A stretch of 46,257 nt of DNA from Thiobacillus sp. (GTDB lineage Bacteria; Pseudomonadota; Gammaproteobacteria; Burkholderiales; Thiobacillaceae): positions 1 through 46,257 of the forward strand of contig JAAXVP010000002.1 in the NCBI GenBank assembly GCA_013335435.1, in the 5' to 3' direction. Positions within the stretch are counted from its first letter, which is position 1. Each line of letters starts with the position of its first letter. The position numbers and the translations under genes were made by a program. Below, one piece after another: positions 9,794 to 18,838 of this stretch. The notes beneath the pieces were generated by a model that did not search any database, had not been told where the DNA came from, and was given only the letters and a program-made list of their open reading frames with translations.

Positions 9794-10792
9794 TTGTTGG
9801 AACTGATCTGCCCGGCCGGCAGCCTGCCGGCCCTCAAGGCCGCCGTCGACCACGGCGCCGACGGCGTCTACCTGGGCCTCAAGGACAACACCAACGCGCG
9901 CAACTTCGCCGGCCTCAACTTCGACGAGAAATCGCTCGCCGAAGGCATCCGCTACGCCCAGGGCAAGGGCCGCAAGGTGCTCATGGCACTCAATACCTAC
10001 CCGCAGCCCGCCAACCTGAGCCGCTGGCACCAGGCGGTGGACAAGGCGGCGACCCTGGGCGTCAACGCCGTGATCCTGGCCGACCCCGGTCTCATGGCGT
10101 ATGCCCGCAAGACCCATCCCGAGCTGCGCCTGCACCTTTCCGTGCAGGGCTCGGCGACCAACTACGAGGCGATCGAGTTCTACCGCGAACGCTACGGCGT
10201 CCAGCGCGCCGTGTTGCCGCGCGTGCTGTCCCTGGCCCAGGTCGAGAACGTGATCCAGCACACCCCGGTCGAGATCGAATTGTTCGGCTTCGGCGGCCTC
10301 TGCGTCATGGTCGAGGGCCGCTGCCTGCTGTCCTCCTATGCCTGCGGCGATTCTCCCAACACCTTCGGTGCCTGCTCGCCCGGCCATGCCGTGCGCTGGC
10401 AGCAGACCGCCAAGGGCATGGAGACCCGTCTGAACGGCATCCTCATCGACCGCTACGCCGACGACGAGAAGGCCGGCTACCCGACCCTGTGCAAGGGCCG
10501 CTTCGCCGTCCAGGGCGAGACCTACTATGCCCTCGAGGAGCCGACCAGCCTGAACAGCCTGGAGATGCTGCCCGAAATGCACCGCCTGGGCGTGGCCGCG
10601 ATCAAGATCGAGGGCCGCCAGCGCAGCCCGGCCTATGTCGCCCAGGTCACCCAGGTCTGGCGCGCCGCCATCGACGCCGTCAAACGGGCGCCTGAATCGT
10701 TCGCCGCCAAGGCCGCCTGGACCGCCCAACTCGTCAAGGTCTCCGAGGGCAGCATGCATACCCTCGGCGCCTACTACCGGCCATGGAAGTAA
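9794..10792 (+). CDS. ubiU: U32-family ubiquinone biosynthesis protein UbiU
   Basis: LLELICPAGSLPALKAAVDHGADGVYLG; Cys motif GLCVMVEGRCLLSSYACGDSPNTFGACSPGH...YPTLCKGRF; start taken as TTG 9794 (longer ORF opens at ATG 9734 through the REP-like sequence). Confidence 0.88.
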   Translation: MLELICPAGSLPALKAAVDHGADGVYLGLKDNTNARNFAGLNFDEKSLAEGIRYAQGKGRKVLMALNTYPQPANLSRWHQAVDKAATLGVNAVILADPGLMAYARKTHPELRLHLSVQGSATNYEAIEFYRERYGVQRAVLPRVLSLAQVENVIQHTPVEIELFGFGGLCVMVEGRCLLSSYACGDSPNTFGACSPGHAVRWQQTAKGMETRLNGILIDRYADDEKAGYPTLCKGRFAVQGETYYALEEPTSLNSLEMLPEMHRLGVAAIKIEGRQRSPAYVAQVTQVWRAAIDAVKRAPESFAAKAAWTAQLVKVSEGSMHTLGAYYRPWK

Positions 10793-10797
10793 AACGC

Positions 10798-10871
10798 GTG
10801 ACAGAGTGACGAGTGGCAACACCGCCACGCTGTTTGACTCTGTCACTTTGTCACCCTGTCACTTTGTCACC
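10798..10871 (+). promoter_or_regulatory. structured intergenic region with alternative hairpins, including a 16-bp tandem repeat (10840-10871)
   Basis: gtgacagagtgac (10798-10810) can pair with actctgtcac (10837-10846) or with either copy of gtcactttgtcac (10842-10854, 10858-10870); nested gtggc/gccac stem. Confidence 0.55.
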
Positions 10872-10876
10872 GTCTT

Positions 10877-11767
10877 ATGAAACTCTCCCTCGGCCCGCTC
10901 CTGTATTACTGGTCCCGCGAGGACACCCTGGCCTTTTACGAGGCCGCCGCCGACTGGCCGGTCGATATCGTCTACCTGGGCGAAACGGTCTGCTCGCGCC
11001 GCCATCTGTTGCGTCTGAACGACTGGCTGGACTTGGCGGACAAACTGGCCGGGGCAGGCAAGGAAGTGGTCCTGTCCACCCTGCCGCTGATCGAGTCGGA
11101 ATCCGACCTCAAGGCCATGCGCAAGTTGATCGGCAACGGCCGGCACCTGGTCGAGGCCAACGACTTCGGCGCCGTGCGGCTGTGCGCGGAGGCCGGCATT
11201 CGCTTCGTCGCCGGACCGACGCTCAACGTCTACAACCCGGAAACCCTGGCCATGCTGGCCGAGACCGGCGCCATCCGCTGGGTGCCGCCGGTCGAGATGA
11301 ACCATGCCATGCTCAAGGCCATGCCGGTACCGGCCGGCGTGACTACCGAGGTGTTCGCCTATGGTCGCCTGCCGCTGGCCTATTCGGCGCGTTGCTTCAC
11401 CGCCCGCCACTACAACCTGCAGAAGGACGACTGCCAGTTCAAGTGCCTGGAGCACCCGGACGGCCTCACCCTGTCTACCCGCGAGGACCAGCCCTTCCTG
11501 GCCATGAACGGCATCCAGACCCAGTCGGCGCGCATCTATACCCTCGCGCACCGGGTTGGCGAACTGCGTGAGGCCGGCACCGAAGTGCTGCGGTTGTCGC
11601 CGCAATACCGCAATATGGGCGCCGTGGTGTCGTTCTTCAGGGATGCCCTGTCCGGCACCGACGTCGACCCCGGCACCCTGCGCAAATACATGTATGCCGA
11701 TCCCTGCGACGGCTATTGGCTCGGCAAGTCCGGCCAGGACTACCTGCCCGGACTTGCCGCCCAGTAG
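10877..11767 (+). CDS. ubiV: U32-family ubiquinone biosynthesis protein UbiV
   Basis: MKLSLGPLLYYWSREDTLAFYEAAADWPVDIVYLGETVCSRRH; ARCFTARHYNLQKDDCQFKCLEHPDG. Confidence 0.88.
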   Translation: MKLSLGPLLYYWSREDTLAFYEAAADWPVDIVYLGETVCSRRHLLRLNDWLDLADKLAGAGKEVVLSTLPLIESESDLKAMRKLIGNGRHLVEANDFGAVRLCAEAGIRFVAGPTLNVYNPETLAMLAETGAIRWVPPVEMNHAMLKAMPVPAGVTTEVFAYGRLPLAYSARCFTARHYNLQKDDCQFKCLEHPDGLTLSTREDQPFLAMNGIQTQSARIYTLAHRVGELREAGTEVLRLSPQYRNMGAVVSFFRDALSGTDVDPGTLRKYMYADPCDGYWLGKSGQDYLPGLAAQ

Positions 11768-11837
11768 GGCGAAGAGGGCTGACAAAGCCAGCCGCGGCAT
11801 AGAATAATCGGCGGATCGTCCGACACGAGTAATCTCC

Positions 11838-12380
11838 ATGCTGATTCAAGCCGACCGATCCGTACTCCTGATGATCGACCTGCAGGAGCGTCTTGCCCCG
11901 GCCATCCACGACTTCGCCGAGGTGCAGCGCCACAACGACTGGCTGCTCGGCGTCGCGCAACGCCTCGATGTCCCGGTCGTCGCGACAGTGCAATATCCAC
12001 GCGGGCTGGGCTGTATGATCCCCGCGCTGGCCGCGCCGATTCCACCCGAACACATCCTGGAGAAGATCCACTTCTCGGCCGTCGCCGAAGGCAACCTGGC
12101 TAGCCTGAACGCCATGGCACGGCCCCAGGTCGTTCTGACCGGCATCGAGGCCCATGTGTGCGTCACTCAGACCGCCTTGGACCTCATCGCCGCCGGCAAA
12201 GAGGTCTATGTCGTCGCCGAGGCGGTCGGTTCGCGTCGTCCCGAAGACAAGGAACTGGCCCTGGCTCGCCTACGCCAGGAAGGATGCCGGATCGTCTCGC
12301 GCGAGATGGTCGCCTTCGAATGGTTGCACCAGGCGGGAACCGAGCGGTTTCGGGAGATAAGCAAGGTGTTTTTGCGTTGA
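11838..12380 (+). CDS. isochorismatase-family cysteine hydrolase
   Basis: LLMIDLQERL, EKIHFSAV, TGIEAHVCVTQTALDLIAAGKEVYVVAEAV catalytic D/K/C motifs. Confidence 0.88.
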   Translation: MLIQADRSVLLMIDLQERLAPAIHDFAEVQRHNDWLLGVAQRLDVPVVATVQYPRGLGCMIPALAAPIPPEHILEKIHFSAVAEGNLASLNAMARPQVVLTGIEAHVCVTQTALDLIAAGKEVYVVAEAVGSRRPEDKELALARLRQEGCRIVSREMVAFEWLHQAGTERFREISKVFLR

Positions 12381-12416
12381 TAAAATGCTGAATAACAATA
12401 ATATTTTTTAATTTCA

Positions 12417-12438
12417 GAATGGCCCATATGGGCCATTC
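12417..12438. promoter_or_regulatory. 22-bp perfect palindrome upstream of the PEP-CTERM gene
   Basis: gaatggcccatatgggccattc in an AT-rich intergenic region. Confidence 0.6.
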
Positions 12439-12502
12439 ACTTATGGACACGGTGAATTACACTCCTGATTAGGTACTTTTACTTTTATGTAAGGTCTTGA
12501 TC

Positions 12503-13549
12503 ATGCGTGCCACCACATTGTGTCTATCTTTCGTCTCCATAGGGCTGCTCGCCGCAGGCGCGGGAGAAGCGAATGCATCGACGGTGAATTTTGGACTGTT
12601 CGGTGCATCTTCGAGTAGTTCTGGTGGCCGTTCGCAAGGCCAGGCCAGCCAGAGCAAAGCCAACAAAAACACCTCGCCTACTGCGGCTTCCTCGACCTCG
12701 AAAGGCTCAGCCGCAATCAAAACGGGCAAGCAAACCACCATTCAATCTAAAAGTCGGAAGACCTCCAGCCCGACTTTGCTGGCGGCTTCAGGCAACTCCC
12801 TCGCATCTCAACTCGGGGCGAGGTCCAGCCGGGGTTCCGGCTCCAGCGGCAATTCCGGCTCCAGCGGCAATTCCGGTTCCAGCGGCAATTCCGGTTCCAG
12901 CGGCAATTCCGGTTCCAGCGGTAATTCCGGTTCCAGCGGTAATTCCGGTTCCAGCGGTAATTCCGGTTCCAGTGGAAGCACTGAGCCTCCGGTTCTTTTG
13001 GCCGCGAGCACCGAGCCGTCCTGGGTTGAACTGAGCACTACCAATAGCCCCCTGAGCATCAGCTATGTGCAAGGCCAAGCTACTCTCAATGCGACGGTGA
13101 ACTATTCGCCGTCACCCGCGAACGAAATCTGGTACCTCGATGGCACCGTCGGCGGCGGACAAAGCGCCGAAAACATTCTGGCTGTGATCGCGGCCCAGTT
13201 CACCGTCAATCCCACGACGCTCGCCTATGTTTCCGGCTGCGACAAACCGACTGCCGAGTGCACCCAGGCGACCGGTGGGACGGCCACCGGCCTGTACAGC
13301 AATACCTTCACGAGCGATTTGGCCTTTACGTATCTTGCGGTCCACTATGGCGGCGGCGAGTTGCTGTTCCATTGGGATGACGCCATCAACTTCTTCGAGA
13401 TCGGCGGCCTCCCGAATGGCTTGAGCAACTACCGGGCCTATTCCGACGTCGTCACCGCCGTACCGCTGCCGGCCTCGTTGCCGCTGATGCTGTCTGGCCT
13501 CGGCTTGCTCGGCTATTTCGGCTGGCGCAAGCGCAACCTGGCAGCCTGA
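12503..13549 (+). CDS. VPLPA/PEP-CTERM-type exosortase substrate with Ser/Gly/Asn repeats
   Basis: Signal peptide MRATTLCLSFVSIGLLAAGAGEANA; (GSSGNS)n; C-terminal VPLPASLPLMLSGLGLLGYFGWRKRNLAA. Confidence 0.85.
   Translation: MRATTLCLSFVSIGLLAAGAGEANASTVNFGLFGASSSSSGGRSQGQASQSKANKNTSPTAASSTSKGSAAIKTGKQTTIQSKSRKTSSPTLLAASGNSLASQLGARSSRGSGSSGNSGSSGNSGSSGNSGSSGNSGSSGNSGSSGNSGSSGNSGSSGSTEPPVLLAASTEPSWVELSTTNSPLSISYVQGQATLNATVNYSPSPANEIWYLDGTVGGGQSAENILAVIAAQFTVNPTTLAYVSGCDKPTAECTQATGGTATGLYSNTFTSDLAFTYLAVHYGGGELLFHWDDAINFFEIGGLPNGLSNYRAYSDVVTAVPLPASLPLMLSGLGLLGYFGWRKRNLAA
12839..12977. repeat. 18-bp tandem repeat, seven units plus a partial copy
   Basis: gg(c/t)tccagcgg(c/t)aattcc from 12839 to 12964, then partial; encodes GSSGNS. 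Confidence 0.95.
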
Positions 13550-13569
13550 TCGACAGCAGAGCCCAGAAG

Positions 13570-13594
13570 ACGGGGGCTGCGGCCCCCGTTTTTC
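13570..13594 (+). terminator. Rho-independent terminator of the PEP-CTERM gene
   Basis: acgggggc-tgcg-gcccccgt-ttttc. Confidence 0.88.
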
Positions 13595-14522
13595 ATCGTC
13601 TGGCCTGGTTTGAATCCTGTGGCCGCGCCACGCGGGTACCGGCCCTGCCGTCGAGGATATCGGCGGCATCTTCGAGTCGGCCGATCCCGGCCAGACGGCC
13701 GCCGTCCAGGACAAAACGGCAGGCCGCCTCGACCTTGGCGGCCATGGATCCGGGTGCGAAGGTCAGGACGGCCAGTTCGGCCGGCGTAATCTCTCCTATC
13801 GCGCAGGCCGAGGCCGTGCCCCAATCGCGGTACACCGCATCGACGTCGGTAAGCAGGAGCAGGGCATCCGCCGACAGTTCGCGTGCCAGCAGGGCAGCGG
13901 TCCGATCCTTGTCGATGACGGCCTCGACACCGTGCATGCTGTTCCGCCCGTCCACCGCAACCGGGATCCCACCTCCTCCCGCGCAGACGACCAGGGTGCC
14001 GGCGGCCGCCAGTTGCCGGATGGCGGCCATCTCCAAAATCCGCTGCGGCTTAGGCGAGGCGACCATCCGGCGCCAGCCATTCCCCTCGCGTGCGAAGCGC
14101 CAGCCGAAGCGTCCCGTCAGACGTAGCGCCTCCGCTTCAGGCAGCACTGGCCCGATCGGCTTGTCGGGATTACGGAAGGCCGGATCGGCAGGGTCCACCT
14201 CGACCTGGGTCAGCAGGGTGGCCACCGGTCGGCCGGCCAGGCGATTTTCCAGTTCCTGCTCGATCAGGTAGCCGATCATGCCCTCCGAGCCGGCATCCAA
14301 CACATCCAGGGGATAGGCCGGGCTGGCACCGGCCTGACTGGTCTGCATGGCCAGCCAGCCGACTTGGGGACCGTTGCCGTGGCAGACGATCACTTCGTGC
14401 CGTTCAGCTATCTGAGCAACCGCTTTGGCGGCCAGTGCCAGATTGTGGCGCTGGTGAGCCAGGTCGGCTGCCTCGCCCCGGCGCTGGAGGGCGTTGCCGC
14501 CCAGGGCGATCACGACGCGCAT
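13593..14522 (-). CDS. arcC: carbamate kinase
   Basis: MRVVIALGGNALQRRGE, VCHGNGPQVGWLAMQ, VVCAGGGGIPVAVDG, VIDKDRTAALLA, FAPGSMAAKVEAA. Confidence 0.92.
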   Translation of the reverse strand: MRVVIALGGNALQRRGEAADLAHQRHNLALAAKAVAQIAERHEVIVCHGNGPQVGWLAMQTSQAGASPAYPLDVLDAGSEGMIGYLIEQELENRLAGRPVATLLTQVEVDPADPAFRNPDKPIGPVLPEAEALRLTGRFGWRFAREGNGWRRMVASPKPQRILEMAAIRQLAAAGTLVVCAGGGGIPVAVDGRNSMHGVEAVIDKDRTAALLARELSADALLLLTDVDAVYRDWGTASACAIGEITPAELAVLTFAPGSMAAKVEAACRFVLDGGRLAGIGRLEDAADILDGRAGTRVARPQDSNQARR

Positions 14523-15877
14523 GGCAATCCGGCCAGGAAGGCGTCGAGCCGGCCGGCCAGGCCTGGGCTTTCGGTCTCGGCGTAGTCGTAGCGGGCGCGC
14601 AGCACCGGCTTGTCGAGCCTGACCAGCCGACACAGGTCGATGGGCGAGGCCGAAACCACCCTGTCGGCCGGCACGGCATTCAGGGTGGCGCACAGGTCGT
14701 CCAGTTGTGCCTCGGAATAGCCCAGGGCGGGCAACACATCGGTGAGATGAGGGTAACGGGCATAGGCGGCGGCGATTTCGGGGGCGGCCCAGGGGCGCGG
14801 ATCGACGATTATTGCGCCAGCCTGGGTCGCCGCCAGCCAACCGGCTCCGTGTGCCATGCCGCCGTGGGTGACGGTCGGACCGTCCTCGACGACCACCACA
14901 CGCTTGCCTCGTATCGTGTCCGGTTCGTCCAGGCTGGCCGGGGAGGCGGCAAGGATGACCTCGGCGCCCGGATTGACCCGGCGCACGTTGGCGATGACCC
15001 GCTCGACATCGGCAACCGGGACGCTGTCGGTCTTCACGACCACCACGGTATCGGCCATGCGCAGGGTGGCTTCACCGGGGTGATAGGCGATCTCGTGGCC
15101 TGGCCGCAACGGGTCGACCAGGCAGATGTGCCAATCGGGACGGATGAACGGGAAATCGTTGTTGCCGCCTTCCCAAAGGATGAGGTCGTTCTCCGATTCG
15201 GCCAGGGCCAGGATGCGACCGTAGTCGACACCGGCGTAAACGGCATGGCCGATGGCCAGGTGGGGTTCGTATTCCTCGCGTTCCTCGACGGTGCAGTGGG
15301 CGGCGGCCAATTCCGCGCTACTGGCGAAGCGCTGCACTGCCTGCTCCTTGAGGTTGCCGTAGGGCATGGGATGGCGGATCACCCCGGCACGCAGGCCGCG
15401 TTCCTTGAGCAGGCGGGCCAGGTAGCGGCCGGTCTGCGACTTGCCGCAACCGGTGCGTACGGCGGTGACGGCGATGACCGGCAGGCGCGCGCGCAATTGT
15501 GTCGCGTTTGGGCCGAGCAGGGCGAAATCGGCCCCCGCCGCCAGGGTGCGCGAGGCCAGGTGCATGACCTGCTCATGGGCAACATCGCTGTAGGCGAAGA
15601 CCACCTGGTCGATCTTTTCCCGTCGGATCAACTGATCCAGTTCGGCCTCGTCCAGGATCGGAATGCCATCGGGGTAGCGCGGGCCGGCCAGTTCGGGCGG
15701 ATAGCGGCGGCCGGCGATGCCGGCGATCTGGGCGGCGGTGAAGGCGACCACCTCGACTGCCGGATCGTCGCGATACACCACGTTGAAGTTGTGAAAGTCG
15801 CGTCCCGCCGCGCCCAGGATCACGATGCGCCGTACGGCCGCCATGTCCGCCTCCTTGCCGACCTCGTCCACCTTCAT
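14510..15877 (-). CDS. cyclic 2,3-diphosphoglycerate synthetase-like P-loop GTPase/ATPase
   Basis: RRIVILGAAGRDFHNFNVVYRDDPAVEVVAFTAAQIAGI; P-loop AVTAVRTGCGKSQTGRYLA; HPMPYGNL; overlaps arcC by 13 nt; internal start at 15841 (MAAVRRIVIL) also plausible. Confidence 0.75.
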   Translation of the reverse strand: MKVDEVGKEADMAAVRRIVILGAAGRDFHNFNVVYRDDPAVEVVAFTAAQIAGIAGRRYPPELAGPRYPDGIPILDEAELDQLIRREKIDQVVFAYSDVAHEQVMHLASRTLAAGADFALLGPNATQLRARLPVIAVTAVRTGCGKSQTGRYLARLLKERGLRAGVIRHPMPYGNLKEQAVQRFASSAELAAAHCTVEEREEYEPHLAIGHAVYAGVDYGRILALAESENDLILWEGGNNDFPFIRPDWHICLVDPLRPGHEIAYHPGEATLRMADTVVVVKTDSVPVADVERVIANVRRVNPGAEVILAASPASLDEPDTIRGKRVVVVEDGPTVTHGGMAHGAGWLAATQAGAIIVDPRPWAAPEIAAAYARYPHLTDVLPALGYSEAQLDDLCATLNAVPADRVVSASPIDLCRLVRLDKPVLRARYDYAETESPGLAGRLDAFLAGLPCAS

Positions 15878-15906
15878 TATCGGTCAGACGGGCGGAGAAG
15901 CAGGAC

Positions 15907-16542
15907 TCAGTCGTTGCCCAGTACGTCCGCCCCGCGGGGCGGCTTGAAACGGAACAGGTCGCCGCCGATGGGCGGGTTGTTCTTCATGCCGGTGAATTTC
16001 AGGTTGGTCTTCTGGCCGAAGTTGTCCTTCAGCTCCATGGCCACCAGCGTGTTGTCGCGGAAGCCCAGGCGCACCAGTTCGAAGGTGCCTTCCTTGCTCT
16101 TCGGGCTGGCTTCCAGCCAGTCGATGCCGTCCTGGGTGCCGCCGTCCTTCAGGTTGAAGTACTTGTCGAGGTCGTTGCTGCCGGCGAGGAGGGCGGCCGG
16201 GCTCTCGCCGATCGACTGGTCGAGCTTCTTGACCGTGACCTGTTCCAGGTCGGCGTCGTAGATCCAAATTTTTTGGCCGTCGCCGACGATCAGTTGCTCG
16301 TAAGGCTTGCGGTAGACCCAGCGGAACTTGCCGGGGCGGGAGAAATACAGCTCGCCCGAGGTCTCCTGGGTCTTGCGGCCGTTGCGGTCGTAGACAACCT
16401 GGCTGAAGCTGCCGCTCAGGGTCCTGGTGGCATTGGCGAAATCGTGCAGGCGCTGGACGGCGTCCGCCCTGGCCGCGCAGGGCAGGGCAAGGGCCAGGAC
16501 GGCGAGGGCGGCGATGAGGGGCTTAGTCATTGTTCTGGGCAA
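15907..16542 (-). CDS. lolA: outer-membrane lipoprotein carrier protein LolA
   Basis: Signal peptide; [64 protein letters not shown]. Confidence 0.93.
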   Translation of the reverse strand: MPRTMTKPLIAALAVLALALPCAARADAVQRLHDFANATRTLSGSFSQVVYDRNGRKTQETSGELYFSRPGKFRWVYRKPYEQLIVGDGQKIWIYDADLEQVTVKKLDQSIGESPAALLAGSNDLDKYFNLKDGGTQDGIDWLEASPKSKEGTFELVRLGFRDNTLVAMELKDNFGQKTNLKFTGMKNNPPIGGDLFRFKPPRGADVLGND

Positions 16543-18808
16543 GTACTTCTCGGTTTCCGTTGCTTTGCATGGGGGACACCAGACCGGCCTGTTCCATGGT
16601 CTCGATCAGGCGGGCGGCACGGTTGTAGCCGATGCGCAGGTGGCGCTGGACCGAGGAGATCGAGGCCTTGCGGGTCCTGAGCACGATGGCGACGGCGTCG
16701 TCGTATAGAGGGTCGGCCTCGGCATCGGTTCCCTCGCCGGCTCCGTTTTCGGCCTCGTCGGGCTCGGCGGTGACCGCCTCGACGTAGTTGGGCGGCCCCA
16801 TCTCCTTGAGCCAGGCGGTGACGCGGTGGACCTCGTCGTCGGAGACGAAGGCGCCATGGACGCGGGCGGGCACGCCGTGGCCGGGCGGCAGGTAGAGCAT
16901 GTCGCCCATGCCGAGCAGCGACTCGGCACCCTGCTGGTCGAGGATGGTGCGGGAATCGATCCGGCTCGATACCTGGAAGGCGATCCGGGTCGGGATGTTG
17001 GCCTTGATCAGGCCGGTGATCACGTCCACCGATGGCCGCTGGGTGGCCAGGATCAGGTGGATGCCGGCGGCACGGGCCTTCTGGGCCAGGCGGGCGATCA
17101 GCTCCTCGACCTTCTTGCCGGTCACCATCATGAGGTCGGCCAGCTCGTCGATGACCACCACGATGTAGGGCAGATGCTCCAGGCGCTCCGGATTCTCGGG
17201 CGTGATCGAGAACGGGTTGGTCAGCGGGGTGCCGGCCTTGTCGGCATCCTTGAGTTTCTGGTTGAAGCCGACGATGTTGCGTACGCCGGTCGCCGACATC
17301 AGCTTGTAGCGCTTGTCCATCTCGGCCACGCACCAGTTCAGCGCGGTGCCGGCCAGGCGCATGTCGGTGACCACCGGGGCGAGCAGGTGCGGGATGCCCT
17401 CGTAGGTGGACAGTTCCAGCATCTTGGGGTCGACCAGGATCATGCGCACGTCCTGGGGCGACGACTTGTAGACCAGGGACAGGATCACGGCATTGATCGC
17501 CACCGATTTGCCCGAGCCGGTGGTGCCGGCAACCATCACATGCGGCATCTTGGCCAGGTCAGCCACCACCGGGTTACCGCTGATGTCCTTGCCCAAGGCC
17601 ATGGTGAGCGGCGAATGCATCTCGGCGTAGACCTTGGCGCCCAGGATTTCCGACAGGCGCACGGTCTGGCGCTGGCTGTTGGGCAGTTCCAGGGCCATGC
17701 AGTTCTTGCCCGGGATGGTCTCGACCACCCGGATGCTGACCACCGAGAGGGCGCGCGCCAAGTCCTTGGCCAGGTTGGTGACCTGGACGCCCTTGACGCC
17801 GGAGGCCGGCTCGATCTCGTAGCGGGTGATCACCGGGCCGGGATAGGCGGCCAGCACCTTCACCTCGACGCCGAACTCCATGAGCTTGCGCTCGATCAGG
17901 CGGGAAGTCGCCTCCAGGCCGGCCTCGTCGACTTTGGTGGTCTGGTTGGCGGCTTCGTCGAGCAGGTGCAGGGGCGGGCGCTGGGCATCCGGGGTATCGC
18001 GGAACAGGAAGGCCTGGCGCTCCTGCTCGGCGCGCTTGGACTTCTGGATCTCCGGCGTGGGCAGTTCGATATGGATGGGGGTTTCCTTCTGCCGACGCTG
18101 GCGTTCCTTGGCCAGCGCCTCCTCGCGCTCGCTGCGCGCCTCCAGGCCGGCCTTGCGGTCGCGACTGGCCTGCCACTTGTCGTGCACCAGGGTATACAGC
18201 CACTCCAGCAGGGCCCCTAGTTTCTCGGCGATGCCGATCCAGGACCAGCCGGTGAACAAGCTGAAGCCGATGCCCCAGAACAGCAACAGGGCGATGGTAC
18301 CGCCCTCGAAGCCGAGCGTGGCCTGGCCGAGATGGGCGATGCCGCCTCCCAGCACGCCGCCGGGTTCGAGCGGCAGCGTGACCTTGATGCTGTGCAGGCG
18401 CAGGGCCTCCAGGCCGCTGCTGGCCAGGAGCATGACCAGGAAACCGGCCAGGGTGATGAACAGGCCATGGTGATGCTCGGGATCGGGGTCGCCGATCCGG
18501 CGATAGCCCCACCAGACCAGATAAAGCGAAAGGGCGACCCACCACCAGGCCGAGGCACCGAGCAGGTAGAGCATGAGGTCGGCCAGCCAGGCCCCGAAGG
18601 CACCGCCGGTATTGGCGATAGCGTCGGCCGCGCCGGTGCTGGACCAGCCCGGATCGGTCCGGTGATAGCTGCCCAGGATCAGGGCCAGGAACAGGGCCAG
18701 ACCGACCGCCATGATCCACCAGGCCTCGCGCAGCAGGCGCGCCACCTTGGGGGCGAGCGGCTTGCGTTTCTTGGCGGCATTAGAAGGGCGGCGGACGTTT
18801 CCCGACAT
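16523..18808 (-). CDS. ftsK: DNA translocase FtsK
   Basis: N-terminal transmembrane segments; Walker [19 protein letters not shown]-terminal gamma-like domain [30 protein letters not shown]. Confidence 0.95.
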   Translation of the reverse strand: MSGNVRRPSNAAKKRKPLAPKVARLLREAWWIMAVGLALFLALILGSYHRTDPGWSSTGAADAIANTGGAFGAWLADLMLYLLGASAWWWVALSLYLVWWGYRRIGDPDPEHHHGLFITLAGFLVMLLASSGLEALRLHSIKVTLPLEPGGVLGGGIAHLGQATLGFEGGTIALLLFWGIGFSLFTGWSWIGIAEKLGALLEWLYTLVHDKWQASRDRKAGLEARSEREEALAKERQRRQKETPIHIELPTPEIQKSKRAEQERQAFLFRDTPDAQRPPLHLLDEAANQTTKVDEAGLEATSRLIERKLMEFGVEVKVLAAYPGPVITRYEIEPASGVKGVQVTNLAKDLARALSVVSIRVVETIPGKNCMALELPNSQRQTVRLSEILGAKVYAEMHSPLTMALGKDISGNPVVADLAKMPHVMVAGTTGSGKSVAINAVILSLVYKSSPQDVRMILVDPKMLELSTYEGIPHLLAPVVTDMRLAGTALNWCVAEMDKRYKLMSATGVRNIVGFNQKLKDADKAGTPLTNPFSITPENPERLEHLPYIVVVIDELADLMMVTGKKVEELIARLAQKARAAGIHLILATQRPSVDVITGLIKANIPTRIAFQVSSRIDSRTILDQQGAESLLGMGDMLYLPPGHGVPARVHGAFVSDDEVHRVTAWLKEMGPPNYVEAVTAEPDEAENGAGEGTDAEADPLYDDAVAIVLRTRKASISSVQRHLRIGYNRAARLIETMEQAGLVSPMQSNGNREVLAQNND

Positions 18809-18838
18809 GTTTTGGCTATGAGGTCTGACCGGGCGATT

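Noticed and set aside
8749-9837. 362-aa - strand ORF opposite yhcC
   Set aside because: Shadow ORF of the radical SAM gene with its Fe-S motif on the + strand
9728-10846. 372-aa - strand ORF opposite ubiU
   Set aside because: Antisense of a clearly recognisable UbiU; no domain signature
12381-12502. Sigma-54 promoter upstream of the PEP-CTERM gene
   Set aside because: Looked for TGGCAC-N5-TTGC-like spacing; no acceptable match found by eye
12788-13078. Antisense repeat ORFs (GTGITAGTGIAAG..., LPLEPELPLEPE...)
   Set aside because: Products of the 18-bp repeat being stop-free in several frames; no start context or domain
14090-16261. 723-aa + strand ORF
   Set aside because: Crosses arcC, the cPGS-like gene and lolA, all supported on the - strand; Arg/Pro/Gly-rich composition
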